A stretch of 64,000 nucleotides of DNA. Source: Cercis canadensis. Taxonomy: Eukaryota > Streptophyta > Magnoliopsida > Fabales > Fabaceae. The notes below the pieces were generated by a model. The model was not told the origin of the DNA. It did no database searches and saw nothing but the letters and a program-made list of their open reading frames with translations. This document shows, piece after piece, positions 33,700-44,718 of this stretch. The stretch lies in assembly GCA_003255065.1 (NCBI GenBank), contig QAOA01007060.1:6070-70069 (forward strand), written 5' to 3'. Each line of letters begins with the position of its first letter. The first letter of the stretch is position 1. A program made the position numbers and the translations under genes.

Positions 33700-35140
33700 G
33701 TCTTTAGTTCAGTTCATTTGCTTCCTCCTAGATATAAAGTTGACATAGCATATGGTAGCTACAAATGTCTCAAGGATTGGGGAATTGAAAGTAAAATTTT
33801 CTCAATTTCTATAGATAATGCAGCATGTGATGATGTTTGTTTGAGAATCTTGAAGGATAACTTTTGAAGAACTAGGAAATTTGTTTGAGGGTGAACTGTT
33901 TCATGTTTGTATTTACGTGCACATCTTAAATTTGTTGGTTCAAGAAGGTTTCAAGGAAATAGATGATGTGGTTGATAATGTTCGTAAGAGTGTCAAGTTC
34001 TTTAAACAATCAGAGACTAGATTAAAAGACATTCTCTGAAATTGTGCACCAGCTACAACTTCTAGATGGGAGATTGATTATTGATTGCCCAACTCATTGG
34101 AACTCCACATATTACCTGCTTGCTGCGGCATTGGAGTTGAAAGAGGTTTTCTCTAGGTTCAAGGATCGGGAGCCAACTTATAGTTATTGTCCAGAGCTTG
34201 AAGAATGGGATAATTAAGGTATCCATGGCGTTTGACATCCTAAACGTATTTAGTGTAGCCACCAACATCATATCTGGTAGTGACTACCCAACATCAAATT
34301 TGTTTCTTTCTGAGGTTTGTAGGGTGAAGGATTTGCTAGATAATGCATCAGTTGATGATAATGAGCTCTTAAGAACCATGGCTAAAAGGATGAAAGAGAA
34401 GTTTGATAATTATTTGGGTCAATATGGCTTATTGATGGGAGTGGCCTCTGTATTAGATCCAAGGTTTAAAATGTCATTGGTTGAGACTTGCTTTCCATTA
34501 ATTTACAATTTACCATTAGAGGCCAAGGGAAATATTGAGAAAGTGCGGCAGGCCTTATATGATACATTTGCCGAGTATGCATCCATAGCCGAAGAAGATA
34601 AGGTTGCTGTTGAAGGGCCTAATTACTTATAATGCTCAACTTCCAATTCTTCTCGTATATCATCAATCTTTGACAAGTTTAAAGCCGAATATTTGAGTTC
34701 CCTGAGACAGCAGAAATCTGATATTGATTGCTATCTTGAAGAGAGGAGGGCCTGTAGATTTGATCTTGAGGATTATACTAAGTTCAGTGTTTTGGAGTGG
34801 TGGAAGGCCAATAATTGGAGATACAAGATTCTGTCAAAGATGGCAACTGATATCTTAGTAATTCCACTATCAACGGTGACCTTACAAATCAACTTTCAGT
34901 GCCAGCGGTAGAGTGACGGACGCACATCAAGCTTCTTTAGATAAAAAGACCATTCAGACATTGATTTGTGGAGCAGACTGGATTCGCCAAATGTATGGTA
35001 ACATAAATAAAAAAAATGACAAAGGTATGATATCATTTGCTTTCTATTTGAAGTCTTTTACCAGGTTGGAACGACAATTTTTTAAATTTGTATTACTTCC
35101 CATGCAATCAGGTGAATATCATGTTGACGAAGATTAACCT
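33700..35140 (+). pseudogene. Decayed hAT-family transposase
   Basis: Pieces in several frames match hAT transposases of the RICESLEEPER/BED type in the right order: SIDNAACDD, a DCPTHWNSTYYLL block (33.8-34.1 kb), LLMGVASVLDPRFKM (34.43 kb), EYLSSLRQQKSDIDCYLEE (34.69 kb), then the C-terminal dimerisation block with FSVLEWWKANNWRYKILSKMATDILVIP. A final piece reads RVTDAHQASLDKKTIQTLICGADWI. Multiple stops and frameshifts break it, for example after PNYL at ~34632 and between 34909 and 34915. The N-terminal BED zinc finger is not seen, so it is 5'-truncated. It starts ~190 bp downstream of the 62-residue gene. Confidence 0.88.
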
Positions 35141-36395
35141 GCCAATGTATTGAATGATGACATTTCTGTAGATTTGATTTCTATTTTTCCCGTAAATTTG
35201 TTGCGGATATCTAAAAGCATTGGAGATTGTTTTGAGAATGCTATAGTATTTACCATGGAGGGAAGTTATGTTTTTTCGATCTAGTGAAAGATCGGGGCTG
35301 TTATCTTCTTTTTGCTTCATCTTCTATCAGAAGTAGCCTCTAAAATATAGCTGCAATACTTTTTTTACTGCCATAACTTCCAGATTCACACGATAGTACA
35401 TCAAATTACTAGGCTTACATCATGGAGGAGTGTAATCAAGCAATGGCCAAGTATCGTTATTAGGGAAAATTGCCGAGACAAAAAGCTTGGAAATGTTTTT
35501 GGACTCTAAGGGAATGAAGTGACTCCGAAGCCTGCTTAATTAGAACCATAACCATATGTGACTGACAGAATTTCTAGTTGGGGAAGTTTTTTCCTTTGAA
35601 ATTGCACGTTTTCTTTCATCCCCTCCGACTTTTGATTCTAAATAAGCCTTCCGACTTATTAATTTTCGCTAATGCAACCCAAGCTTGAGGTTTGAACTTG
35701 GGTGGCTCCATTATTAATACACGTTGAGCTTGAACAAGCAAACCCTAGCTTTCTGCACAATTATACCCCTGGTTATGGAATTTGTCCGAATGAGAAGAAT
35801 TTATAATCCTGAGCAACAGTTGAAGCATCTATGACCTAATTGCACTAGGCAATGGCTGCTTATTTTTATCGGGCTGCACAAAGGCTGGCAGATGTTTGTG
35901 TCACTCCCTGTTCTCTATATTTTCCTCAAGTATTCTTTCATGTAGTTTAATAGAGTGGCACTAACACAAATTCATAATCGCCATGCAAAAGGAAGTTCCC
36001 CAAGAGCTGTGCTGCTGACTCTAGTCTCAAAATTGTGTTTTTATGCAGTAATGCACCTTAGGCAAGAGAGTAGCCTCCGAAAATAGGAAAGAGACAATTC
36101 ATACTTCTGAAAAACCCTTCAGCATATATTACAGGAGAAACTCGCCGGTTATAACAGATGTTCTCAACTCTACAAACAAAACCATACCTGAGTATGGTCA
36201 AATAAAATTTAAGCAGCGAGAACTGCGACTTTAGCAGCTATGGCTAGCAAAAGAATAAACCTTAACAAAAGAAAAGCATTTTCTCCATTTTGGCCTTTAC
36301 CTAACGGCCCATGATTTACTATCGTGAATATTTTTACCCAAGGGCATATCTTGGCACGACAAGCAAAGCGTTGTGTGAATAGATATGTGTATTTC
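35141..36395. other. Intergenic region between the hAT relic and the coiled-coil gene
   Basis: No gene recognised. The first part may still belong to the hAT element beyond its transposase. The last part is probably the 3' UTR of the minus-strand coiled-coil gene. Confidence 0.4.
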
Positions 36396-39300
36396 TCACC
36401 GTTTGGACTTCCTCACATTCTGTCCCTCACCCCTGGCTTCTGCTAACCTTGATTTCAGACCATTGCCCTGCGCCGTAGCAGGTCTCTCCTGAAAGGTATT
36501 TGTGGGATCTCTTGATGGCCAAGGCTGGCCAAATTGCCTTGTTGGACTAGAAGAAACTCTTGAATATCCTAGCCTTGAACCAGCCAAGATCTGATCCCTC
36601 AGACCCTTCATTGATTTATAGCCTTGCACTTCATCGCCATAACCTTTTCCTTGAGATTGCTTCTCCAATTCACAAAAGCTTTCCCAATCTATTCCATCTC
36701 CTGAATTTTGAAACTTCTCAGCTTGGATTCCCCATTCTATTCCATCCGATATACTCCTTTGCAGAGAAGTGTTTCTCCTTGAAACTTTACCAGATGTAGA
36801 CCTCCTCCCTTTAACTTCTTCGTCAATTGGATATCTTCTGGTATCAAATCTGCTTTCAGAAGGGTAAGTCCACTTATAGCTCTTATTGTTATTGTCCATA
36901 TTTAATTCGATGGAATGCAGATCACTTTCAGCTGAGTCCTCTTCGCATTCTACACCATTGTCAACCTCTCCTCCATCATCCTCTTTGTCTTCAATATAAT
37001 GAGATCCAAACCGAGTTCTACCCAGATACGCAGCAATTTCTTCATCATTCAAGTGAGTGGAACTGCGTCCTTTTTCTCTAACTTGTTTGTTTCCTAGAAA
37101 AGCTTCAAGCTGATTCCTGAGTTTATCAACAGCGGCATTCTTTTCCTCAAGCTGATACTTTGCCTCAGAGAGTTTCGTGTGAGCTCTCTCCTCACGTAAC
37201 ATATCAGCCAACTGCATAATTTCCTTTTCCTTCTCTACCTCTTCGCACACTTTTGCAGACTCTCTCGTTAGTTTCTCTAGCTCAGCTTTATCTTCACCAA
37301 CATCCCTTGCTAATTCATCACAAACTTGTTCAATAATTTCTCTAGCCCTCTTCTCACTTTCAAGTTCTTTCACCACCTTAAGAAGGGATGCCTTTGTCTC
37401 AGCCAGTTCTCTCCCAAGCTTCTTGTTTAAACTTTCAAGCCGTCTCCTTAGCTTCCTCTCTACATCAAGCTCTCCTGCAACAGATTCAATTGCAGCCTCA
37501 ACAATTTGTTGCTCTTTGTTTTTCCATGCAGCCTTTTCTTCAGCAAAACACTTAATCAAATAGTTTATCTCATTTTGATCTGAGCGCTGTTCCTGGATAA
37601 ACTGATTGACCTGCATGCGAGCCCTCTCCAGCTCAGTATGTAAAGCTGAGATTAGGGACATACTTGAAGAAGGACGATCTTCATGGCTCCACATGCGGTT
37701 TATAATTTTAAGTAACTCTTTGGATGTTGTTAAAGCATTACTAACATCCTTCAAACGAGGCTTAACTCCAATCGTAGATGAAGTAGGAGTCTGTGCTCGA
37801 GATCTGGTTTCAATCTGCAAGAAAACCAACATATATGACATTTCCCTTTGTCTAAATGCACGCACATTATATATTATTCTACAGAAATTTTTAATATTGA
37901 AAGGCACTATGCCACAGCAAGGGATAGATTTCAACACAGATCGAAAATAACAAAGAAGAAAATCAAAACCTCTATCCAGTATCCCCAATAACAAAGAAAA
38001 AAAAATTATAAATTAATTTTGATAAATGCAATTTGGTTATTGTGGCACAAAAAGATAACACACCTGCATGTTATATGCATGTGATTGCGATCACAGATTA
38101 TATGAAACTATGGGCAGCTCCATGGAATTATCAGCCCTCAGCAGATACATAATGTATAATATAGTTAATTAATGGGGGGAAGGGCATCTGTCGCCCTTGT
38201 GCTTAAAGTAAGAAGCTTCTAAACCAACAAGATATCATTTTCAATAGTAAGTGTGGCAGCCTTCACTTGCAAAGATCTGTGAGGAGATATTAGCTGCCAC
38301 ATTAACAAAACCATCTAATTCTCAAAGCAGTGAAGCTTTTGATGCAAAAAATCTTCTGTTGGTTCATCATTATTATCGGATGACAAGTGCTTCCATATGT
38401 GCCAGGCATTTGTTTTGGCCAATCAAATGAACAGGCATGTGATGTTGCTTTTATTCTTGCAGTTCAGTTGTCAAATATATACGGAGCCTGAGCCCATTTC
38501 TCCTTCCCCTATTTTCATTGCCATGACCTATGTGCATGGTACTTCTTGGCACAAAATTAAAATGTCCTTCAGTATGCAGGTATCTAACAAAAATACAAAA
38601 GATTATTTATTACCTTGTAACTAAATGTGTGAAATGCATTTTCTAGTTTTATGAATATTATACCTATAGATCTAAATGGAAGGCGCTTTTCAATCATCAA
38701 GCACCCATTTTAACAGGGAATCCTATGCTTCCAAAGAAAGATAAGAATCCAAAATACCTGTGCTAAAAATGGGTATGATACAGTCCTAGAATGTTAGGCT
38801 AATCCAGAAATACCATAACACATTTATCTTTAATTTCTCAAGTATTTTATACCTAGACGTAAGATGTTTGAGAATACAATATGCAGATATGTGATGTCTA
38901 AGAATACAATGGCTACTTAGCTAGGTACGTGATTTCCAAATGGATCAGAAGAGGGGCGAAAAACAAAGGAGAGGGAGGAGGAAGGATAGAAAGAAAGAAC
39001 TTCAAGTCTCCAACACTGTATTGACCTTAGTATCAAATACCTCCATGAAGCTGGCATTGCTAATAGAATCTAAAGCACCAACATGATGGTCTGCGAGCCT
39101 CAGCCTCTGAGAAATTGATGGGGTTCTTCTATGGCGACTCCCAGTTCCAGATCGATCCATCCTCTACAAAATGTTACAGTAAATTGTAATAAAACGTATA
39201 TGATTATATCATCATAAATGCCGTACGAGTTCCACATCCAGATGACAAATTCGTAGTGAAGGCAAAATTTCAAATTTCACAGAAGTAACATTCCAAATTA

Positions 39301-40155
39301 ATCATTCAAAAGATAACCAGCCACAGAATGAAATTTAAGTTGAAGGCAAACTGACGCTCTTTCTTTTTTTTTTTTTTTTTTAAGAATTANTTTTTTGAAG
39401 AATTATTGACAGTTGGGATTGTAGGAGAATTGCATTATATTATTCATAATATCTATAATTAATTAGGGCCCAGAAAGAAATATAATTTAGTCAAGAAAGC
39501 CCAGTAGAATAGTCTGCTACATATAACAAAACCATATAAACGGCGAGGGGAAAGTCAAAAAAAAAAAAAAAAGAGCANTCAAAAAAAAAAAAAACAGAGC
39601 AAAAGAAATAAATTTTCAACATCACAATTGGCAAAGAAAATATGGTACTTGGTTCCTGAATTCTTACTGAAACCAAAGGAAATTCATTAAATAAAATTGC
39701 ACCTCTGATACGGGACTATGAGATGGATCGGACAAATGTGGAGGCAAAGAACCAGAATGCATCGACCTTGCCAATCTTTCCCTTGCTCTCACCTCCTTCT
39801 TCGATTTTCTCTCATCAGAACCTTCCTTAATGCTTGGCGAAGGAATCTCATTCATCTCCCACAGCGTTGCCGCGAGTTTCCTTGCTGACACTGGGGCTTG
39901 CTTTACCTTGCTACCTGTCTGTGATGGTGGGTACTTGGGTGACTCCAGGACCCGCAGCGCCGATGCTGGAGATCTCGAGTTCATTAGTTTCCAAGTGGGT
40001 ACTGGTGTACTTGATCCGCCCCTCTTACCCACAAGAATCGCCCTTTTGAACCTGTAGTTTTGGATTATAGAAGAAGAAGAAGAAGCCGACGAAGAACACC
40101 CTCGTTTTCTGATCTTTCCAGGAATCAAATCCATGCTTAGGTTCTGCCTCGGCAT
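36396..40155 (-). CDS. Coiled-coil protein of the At5g41620 type
   Basis: Minus-strand exons: 40155-39703, 39163-39041 and 37814-36396, giving 664 residues. The end of exon 2 is uncertain; GAG|GTATTT at 39041 is preferred, but AAG|GTCAAT nearby also keeps the frame. Exon 1 codes for a basic, Ser-rich region starting MPRQNLSMDLIPGKIRKRG, with a conserved-looking KLAATLWEMNEIPSP block. Exon 3 begins before KPRLKDVSNALTTSKELLKI and then forms a long coiled coil, about residues 225-480, rich in E and K. The tail is disordered and polar. The family is annotated as USO1-like or intracellular transport-like in some databases only because of the coiled coil. The function is not established. Start choice: an in-frame stop lies upstream in the spliced leader. 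Confidence 0.85.
39390..39578. other. Two single-N gaps in an intron of the coiled-coil gene
   Basis: N at 39390 and N at 39578 are each next to homopolymer tracts. The second has TCA(A)nGAGCA on its left and TCA(A)nCAGAGCA on its right, again like unmerged overlapping ends. Both fall in the intron between exons 1 and 2, so the protein model is unaffected. Confidence 0.7.
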
Positions 40156-40960
40156 CAGAAAACCTCGATATTCAGATCCCAATAACCTATGGGAAAAGCA
40201 TGCGAATTAGCAATCAGAGATCACAGCGTTATGCTAGCTAGAACAGAGAAGGGAAAATTTTCGAAAACGAGGAATTTAGATTACCATGCGTTTTCACAAC
40301 TTCAATTTGTGGCTGAATTGGGATGCTAAAACAATGGGTAATTGCCAATTACTGATTTTTCTCTTTCGTTTTCTAGCATTTTAAACATTTCATCAAAGCA
40401 GTAAAAGCCAGCCATATCGACAAACTGAAATCGTTGTCATAATACTTGAACTCGAGTGTAATGCTAAACTTTGTCAGTGACTGAGGAAACTGAGTTTTCG
40501 GTTTCTCAGAAGCAACAAAATCTGAACCAAGCTGAAAACGAAAAGCAAAAGAAAACTATGGAATGAAAGCGAATGATAGGAAAACGAAGAGAGAGAAACC
40601 CTAAAGAAAGAGACTTGTGAGGAGGTTTGATGGCTTCCACCACCTCTACTAGATTTGATTCAGTAGAGAGTGTAGACTGCACATGGTCGAGTAAAGGCGA
40701 AAGAAGGAAAGGAGAAGCAATCACGCACGGCTTAGTTCTGTTGAGCGTGACACGTGTCGGCAGAACAATGGTCAGATAGGTATCGTGTGGCGGTGAAGGG
40801 TGGAAGCTTGCTAGTAATAAAACATTTACAAGTAAAAATAGCTGAATTTTGGTTCACAGCAAAAAGAATAGTTGAATTTTGGAGCGGAAGCTTGCTAGGA
40901 TTAGCGACAATTTGGTGGATGTATCGACACCAATACAACTTCTCTTTTGGCAATCCAAAA
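40156..40960 (-). other. 5' leader with a probable intron, and promoter, of the coiled-coil gene
   Basis: On the minus strand an acceptor (TTTTCCCATAG) before 40186 and a donor (CATG|GTAATC) after 40285 predict a 100-bp intron in the 5' UTR. Joining them puts a TGA in frame upstream of the chosen ATG, so no longer protein is possible. Further upstream the sequence shows no coding pattern. Confidence 0.5.
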
Positions 40961-41785
40961 TGACGACAAGTTTGACTTTGACCTTGGACAGAGACCTGGT
41001 TTCTGTTGTTGAGTAAAAGAATGTAGATAATTTAAAAAATAAATAAGGTAGATTCCATTCCCAACGTATATTTACACAACAAAAAAATAATTGAAAATTC
41101 CAACATAAGCTTTTAGTTTTGGAAACTTATTAGTCTCATAAGCGAATATACGACTATTAGAAGAAAAAAGATATTACATTTGAACGGATTTTTTATTTGA
41201 TTTGTAATTCCTCTTCTATCCTTCAAGGAAATCCTCATTTTTTATTATGAAAAAAATTGATGGATTTTGTTCTTTTTTTGTGAAAAAATGTCAATTTATC
41301 TACGTTAAGATATACTTTTAATTAGTTTACTAACAACTCACACATAGATTACTAATTAGGATGAAGATGAACCTATGTCCCAATACTTGGAAAAGTATAT
41401 TAATACAACCAAAAGTAAATAAAGAAAACATGATTCGAAACAACACATTGATCTCGCAACATTGAAATTAATATTCATCAAATTATATGGACTAGCCATT
41501 TTAATTTTGGTCTAAAATTGAGTTTAAAGTCTTCACCAAAATGATTGAAAGAAAATTCAGATTAGTTCCACCAAATCTCTTTCAATTCTTCAGAAAGTGG
41601 TGGAACTGGATTAGGGGAACTATGATCCCTTTTCCCCTTTTTCTTCTTAATATTATACATTTTTCAGTTATTTATTCAACTGTAAATACACACAATTTTT
41701 CACTTGATATTATTTGTATTTAATTAACTTCACCTCAATTTCAATTGGACCCACTTAATTGTTTTTTGTTTTAATTTAAATTTTA

Positions 41786-42040
41786 GAAAAAAAGTCTAAA
41801 AAATCACTTAAATTATGTTTGATGTACAATTTACTCCTAAAACTTAAAAGAAAAATATTTTTAAATTATTAAAATATACATTTTACCTTCAAGACATAAA
41901 TGGACGTTTAATAATGACAAGAAAGAAGCACGTGTCACGCACGTGCACGCCTAATTTCCCAAAAACCCAGTGGCTCCATCGTTCTCGCCCCATCTCCAAA
42001 TCCCGCTTCTCAATTCCCAGCCATCCCCACTTCCCGAAAC
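41786..42040 (+). repeat. Left long inverted repeat of the Pack-MULE-like element
   Basis: Matches the reverse complement of 42862-43137. The inner ~120 bases are the best conserved and include two CACGTG G-boxes within GCACGTGTCACGCACGTGC (41928-41946). CACGTGTC is also an ABRE-type core. The outer part is AT-rich and aligns at roughly two thirds identity by eye. Confidence 0.75.
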
Positions 42041-42365
42041 AAAACAAACTATGGATCGTATCTTCAGATGTTGAATTTTCCATTAGTTAATTTAATTCTA
42101 CTTGCTTATTTGTTATTTGCGTCCCACCCACCCAGGTCCTNAAAAGAAAGAAGCACGTGTCACGCACGTGCACGCCTAATTTCCCAAAACCCCAGTGGCT
42201 CCATCGTTCTCGCCCCATCTCCAAATCCCGCTTCTCAATTCCCAGCCATCCCCACTTCCCGAAACAAAACAAACTATGGATCGTATCTTCAGATGTTGAA
42301 TTTTCCATTAGTTAATTTAATTCTACTTGCTTATTTGTTATTTGCGTCCCACCCACCCAGGTCCT
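41917..42365. repeat. 224-bp direct duplication around an N, probable assembly overlap
   Basis: Bases 41917-42140 and 42142-42365 are equal in length and differ at about two positions, with the single N at 42141 exactly between them. It lies in the left repeat and promoter part of the Dof-bearing element. Collapsing it restores a simple upstream region and leaves the Dof ORF untouched. Confidence 0.85.
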
Positions 42366-42453
42366 CTATTATATGATTCTCCCTCATTTTTAAATTGAAA
42401 AGCAAAAGCCAACAAGAAGAATAGATTTCACAGTGAAGGAAGCAGGAAAGGAA

Positions 42454-43050
42454 ATGCAGTCTGAGTGTAATGCGCATCGACCAGCAAAGCAACAACAGAG
42501 TATGGGGTTCCCGGCACCGCAACGCCAGGAACCTCTAGCTTGCCCACGCTGCGATTCCACTAGTACTAAGTTCTGCTACTACAACAACTACAACCTCTGC
42601 CAGCCCCGCTATTTCTGCAAGTCCTGCCGCCGCTATTGGACCCACGGCAGCACCCTCCGCAACGTCCCCGTATGTGGTGGAACTCGCAAGACATCCAACA
42701 AGTCTCGTACTAATTCTAATTCTTCTTATTCTCCTGCGACTGCCTGCAGCCCCGTTTTCGGTGTCCCTTATGTTAAACAAACGGAAATGGCGTCTAAGTC
42801 TAGCGATCTGAATCTGAAGCACAAGGGGCCTCTTTTGTCACTGAACTCGGAGGCGGGAGTGAATGGGAAGTGGGAATTGAGAAGTGGGATTTGGAGATGG
42901 GGCGAGGACGATGATGCCACTCGGTTTTTTGGGAAATTAGGCGTGCACGTGCATGACACGTGCTTCTTTCTATCCATTATTGGACGTCGGCTTCTTTCTA
43001 TCTATTATTGGAGGTCGGTTTGTATTTTGGGAGTAAAGTACATATTTTAA
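42454..43050 (+). CDS. Dof-type zinc-finger protein inside a transposon-like element
   Basis: Single-exon ORF of 198 residues starting [18 protein letters not shown]. Residues 30-58 form the Dof zinc finger with C30, C33, C55, C58 (C-x2-C-x21-C-x2-C) and YYNNYNL, followed by RRYWT and LRNVPV. Dof factors bind AAAG sites. Several positions that are nearly constant in the family are changed: S for N in TNTKF, YF for HF before the third Cys, GS for GG after RRYWT, and CGG for GGG in VPVGGG. Residues from about 137 to the stop are encoded by the right inverted repeat, so the C-terminal third is not of Dof origin. The ORF is open, but transcription and function are unproven; it may be a chimeric captured gene or a decaying one. 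Confidence 0.7.
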   Translation: MQSECNAHRPAKQQQSMGFPAPQRQEPLACPRCDSTSTKFCYYNNYNLCQPRYFCKSCRRYWTHGSTLRNVPVCGGTRKTSNKSRTNSNSSYSPATACSPVFGVPYVKQTEMASKSSDLNLKHKGPLLSLNSEAGVNGKWELRSGIWRWGEDDDATRFFGKLGVHVHDTCFFLSIIGRRLLSIYYWRSVCILGVKYIF

Positions 43051-43137
43051 TAGTTCTATAAACTTTTTCTTACATTTTTTAAGTTTTATAGATAAACTGC
43101 ATATTATAGTTTAAGAGAGTTATTTTGGACTTAGCTC
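42862..43137 (-). repeat. Right long inverted repeat of the Pack-MULE-like element
   Basis: Reverse-complement match to 41786-42040, with an ~8-bp gap near its inner end. It contains the mirror-image G-boxes GCACGTGCATGACACGTGC (42944-42962) and an internal 28-bp tandem repeat (about 42963-43018, CTTCTTTCTATC.ATTATTGGA.GTCGG twice). The last ~62 codons and the stop of the Dof ORF lie in it. Confidence 0.75.
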
Positions 43138-43439
43138 TAAATTTTATGCATTTTATGCCTAAATATACAATAATCATATCTTTTTTATTTATCGTGACAA
43201 ATTGATTATCTATACATTTTAAAATATAAACATAATTTGATAATTAAAATTTAAGAAATTTGTGATCAAATTTAAAATCATAATCAAAGTTTGAAAAAAA
43301 AATTAATGTACTAAGAACATGTTTAAGTATACTTCTTCATAATTTTGGAAGACTCAAAACTGCTTATCCCAATTAAAATTGATCATAGGAGCATTATTAA
43401 ACATGTTTTTTTTATGTGTATTAAACTTGTTAATATGAA

Positions 43440-43619
43440 CCAATGAAGGTTGGTTTGAGTATAAAGAACTTTGGTCGCTTAAGCAAGTGGTCTCGAGTTA
43501 GAGTCCTTTTGGAAGCAGTAAATTTTCTTGGGAGAGGTCTCCGCTTTAGTGCTCAATCGTATCTCAAAAAATTTGTCTTAAGCAAAACTCTAGATATACT
43601 CTAAAAAAAAAAAAAAACC
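43440..43619 (+). mobile_element. tRNA-derived SINE with target-site duplication
   Basis: A 180-bp unit carries a pol III-like head: TTGGTTTGAGTATAAAGAAC as an A-box region and CTCGAGTTAGAGTCC as a B-box region. It ends in A15. Perfect 12-bp direct repeats TGTTAATATGAA flank it at 43428-43439 and 43620-43631. This combination is diagnostic of a SINE. It sits ~300 bp downstream of the Pack-MULE-like element. Confidence 0.85.
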
Positions 43620-44608
43620 TGTTAATATGAATACAGCTGAAATATTATTAAATGTGTATGTACTGAATTCGGACTCATTGGTCACTATCTTATCATTACT
43701 TTGCGCCTGCATAGAAAATGATTTAATTCATATTCAAACTCCAAACAAAGGAGAAATTAAAGGAGAAAAAGCAGTTTTGATTTAAAGCAAACACTACTGG
43801 TTATGCTTTGTCTTCTCTATGTGTTTCCTTCTTTTCCAATTTTTTATCATTGCGATTCATATGGGCCCAAAATTAAGTAACAAAGCACTTTCCAGTTTGG
43901 ATTCAATTTTTGCTAATAAACTTTTTTTTAGCTTCAAAAAGTTATCTTAGATCAAAATTTCAGTTTCAATGAAGAATTTGAAAACAACGTATTTTATCCT
44001 TTTGAAGCCAAAATTTATAGATTCTCCAAAATAACCATTTTCTTATGCAAATAGTAATTTTGGGGAAAAAACCAAAAAAGGAAAAGGAAAAGAAAAGAGA
44101 ATATCCCAAACTCAGTAGCCAATAGTGACGCTGCCGAGAGGGAGTAACGGCGGTTTTGGTTAATAATGAGTATCATATTTTTATTTGTTTAGTGCAAGGA
44201 TACGTATTTGTCTACATCCATGATTTCTATGTCATAAATTGCATATGATTTTCATCATCAAAATGAAAGCAGAAAACTTTCGATAAAATGTCTAAATATA
44301 TACCAAAAAAAATTAAGGTGCGCGATATATAACATGTAATTTCCCTCTTTTGGGTATATGGACCCATGAACACGCCACACCTCATTTAAGGCAAATAATA
44401 TGACAATTGGACCACATTACTTAATCCTTATCAATTGTAATTGTGTTTCGATTGAGAAATCATTGTATTAGAGTTAATGGTTTTATTATTTATGTAATGT
44501 GTGCATTATGCTATCAACTTTACGTAACAAGCACCAAAATAATTGATATACACTTTATCTGAGACATAATTGATTAGATTTGTGAATTATGATTCTTGTG
44601 GATAGAAA

Positions 44609-44718
44609 GAGATAAGATGATTCCTTTGGTGATGCTAGCAGGAATATCAACCATCGCAAGTACGAGATAAGATGATTCCTTTGGTGATGCTAACAGTAAT
44701 ATCAACCATCTCAAGTGG
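44609..44718. repeat. 55-bp tandem repeat, two copies
   Basis: GATAAGATGATTCCTTTGGT begins at 44611 and again at 44666, and the following ~35 bases also match with a few changes. The repeat creates a short spurious minus-strand ORF. Confidence 0.8.

Larger units (their letters stand above)
41786..43137 (+). mobile_element. Pack-MULE-like element carrying a Dof gene
   Basis: The two ends form long imperfect inverted repeats: left arm about 41786-42040, right arm about 42862-43137. The termini are GAAAAAAAGTCTAAAAAATC on the left and GAGCTAAGTCCAAAATAAC on the other strand at the right. They are flanked by a perfect 9-bp direct repeat, TAAATTTTA, at 41777-41785 and 43138-43146. Long TIRs, ends starting with GA and a 9-bp duplication are defining features of Mutator-like elements. 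No transposase is encoded; the cargo is a Dof ORF, so it fits a Pack-MULE. The listed length includes a ~225-bp assembly duplication, so the true size is about 1.13 kb. Confidence 0.75.

Noticed and set aside
40506..40963. Several 69-73 codon ORFs on both strands
   Set aside because: They overlap each other in the probable leader/promoter of the coiled-coil gene and show no domain or consistent composition.
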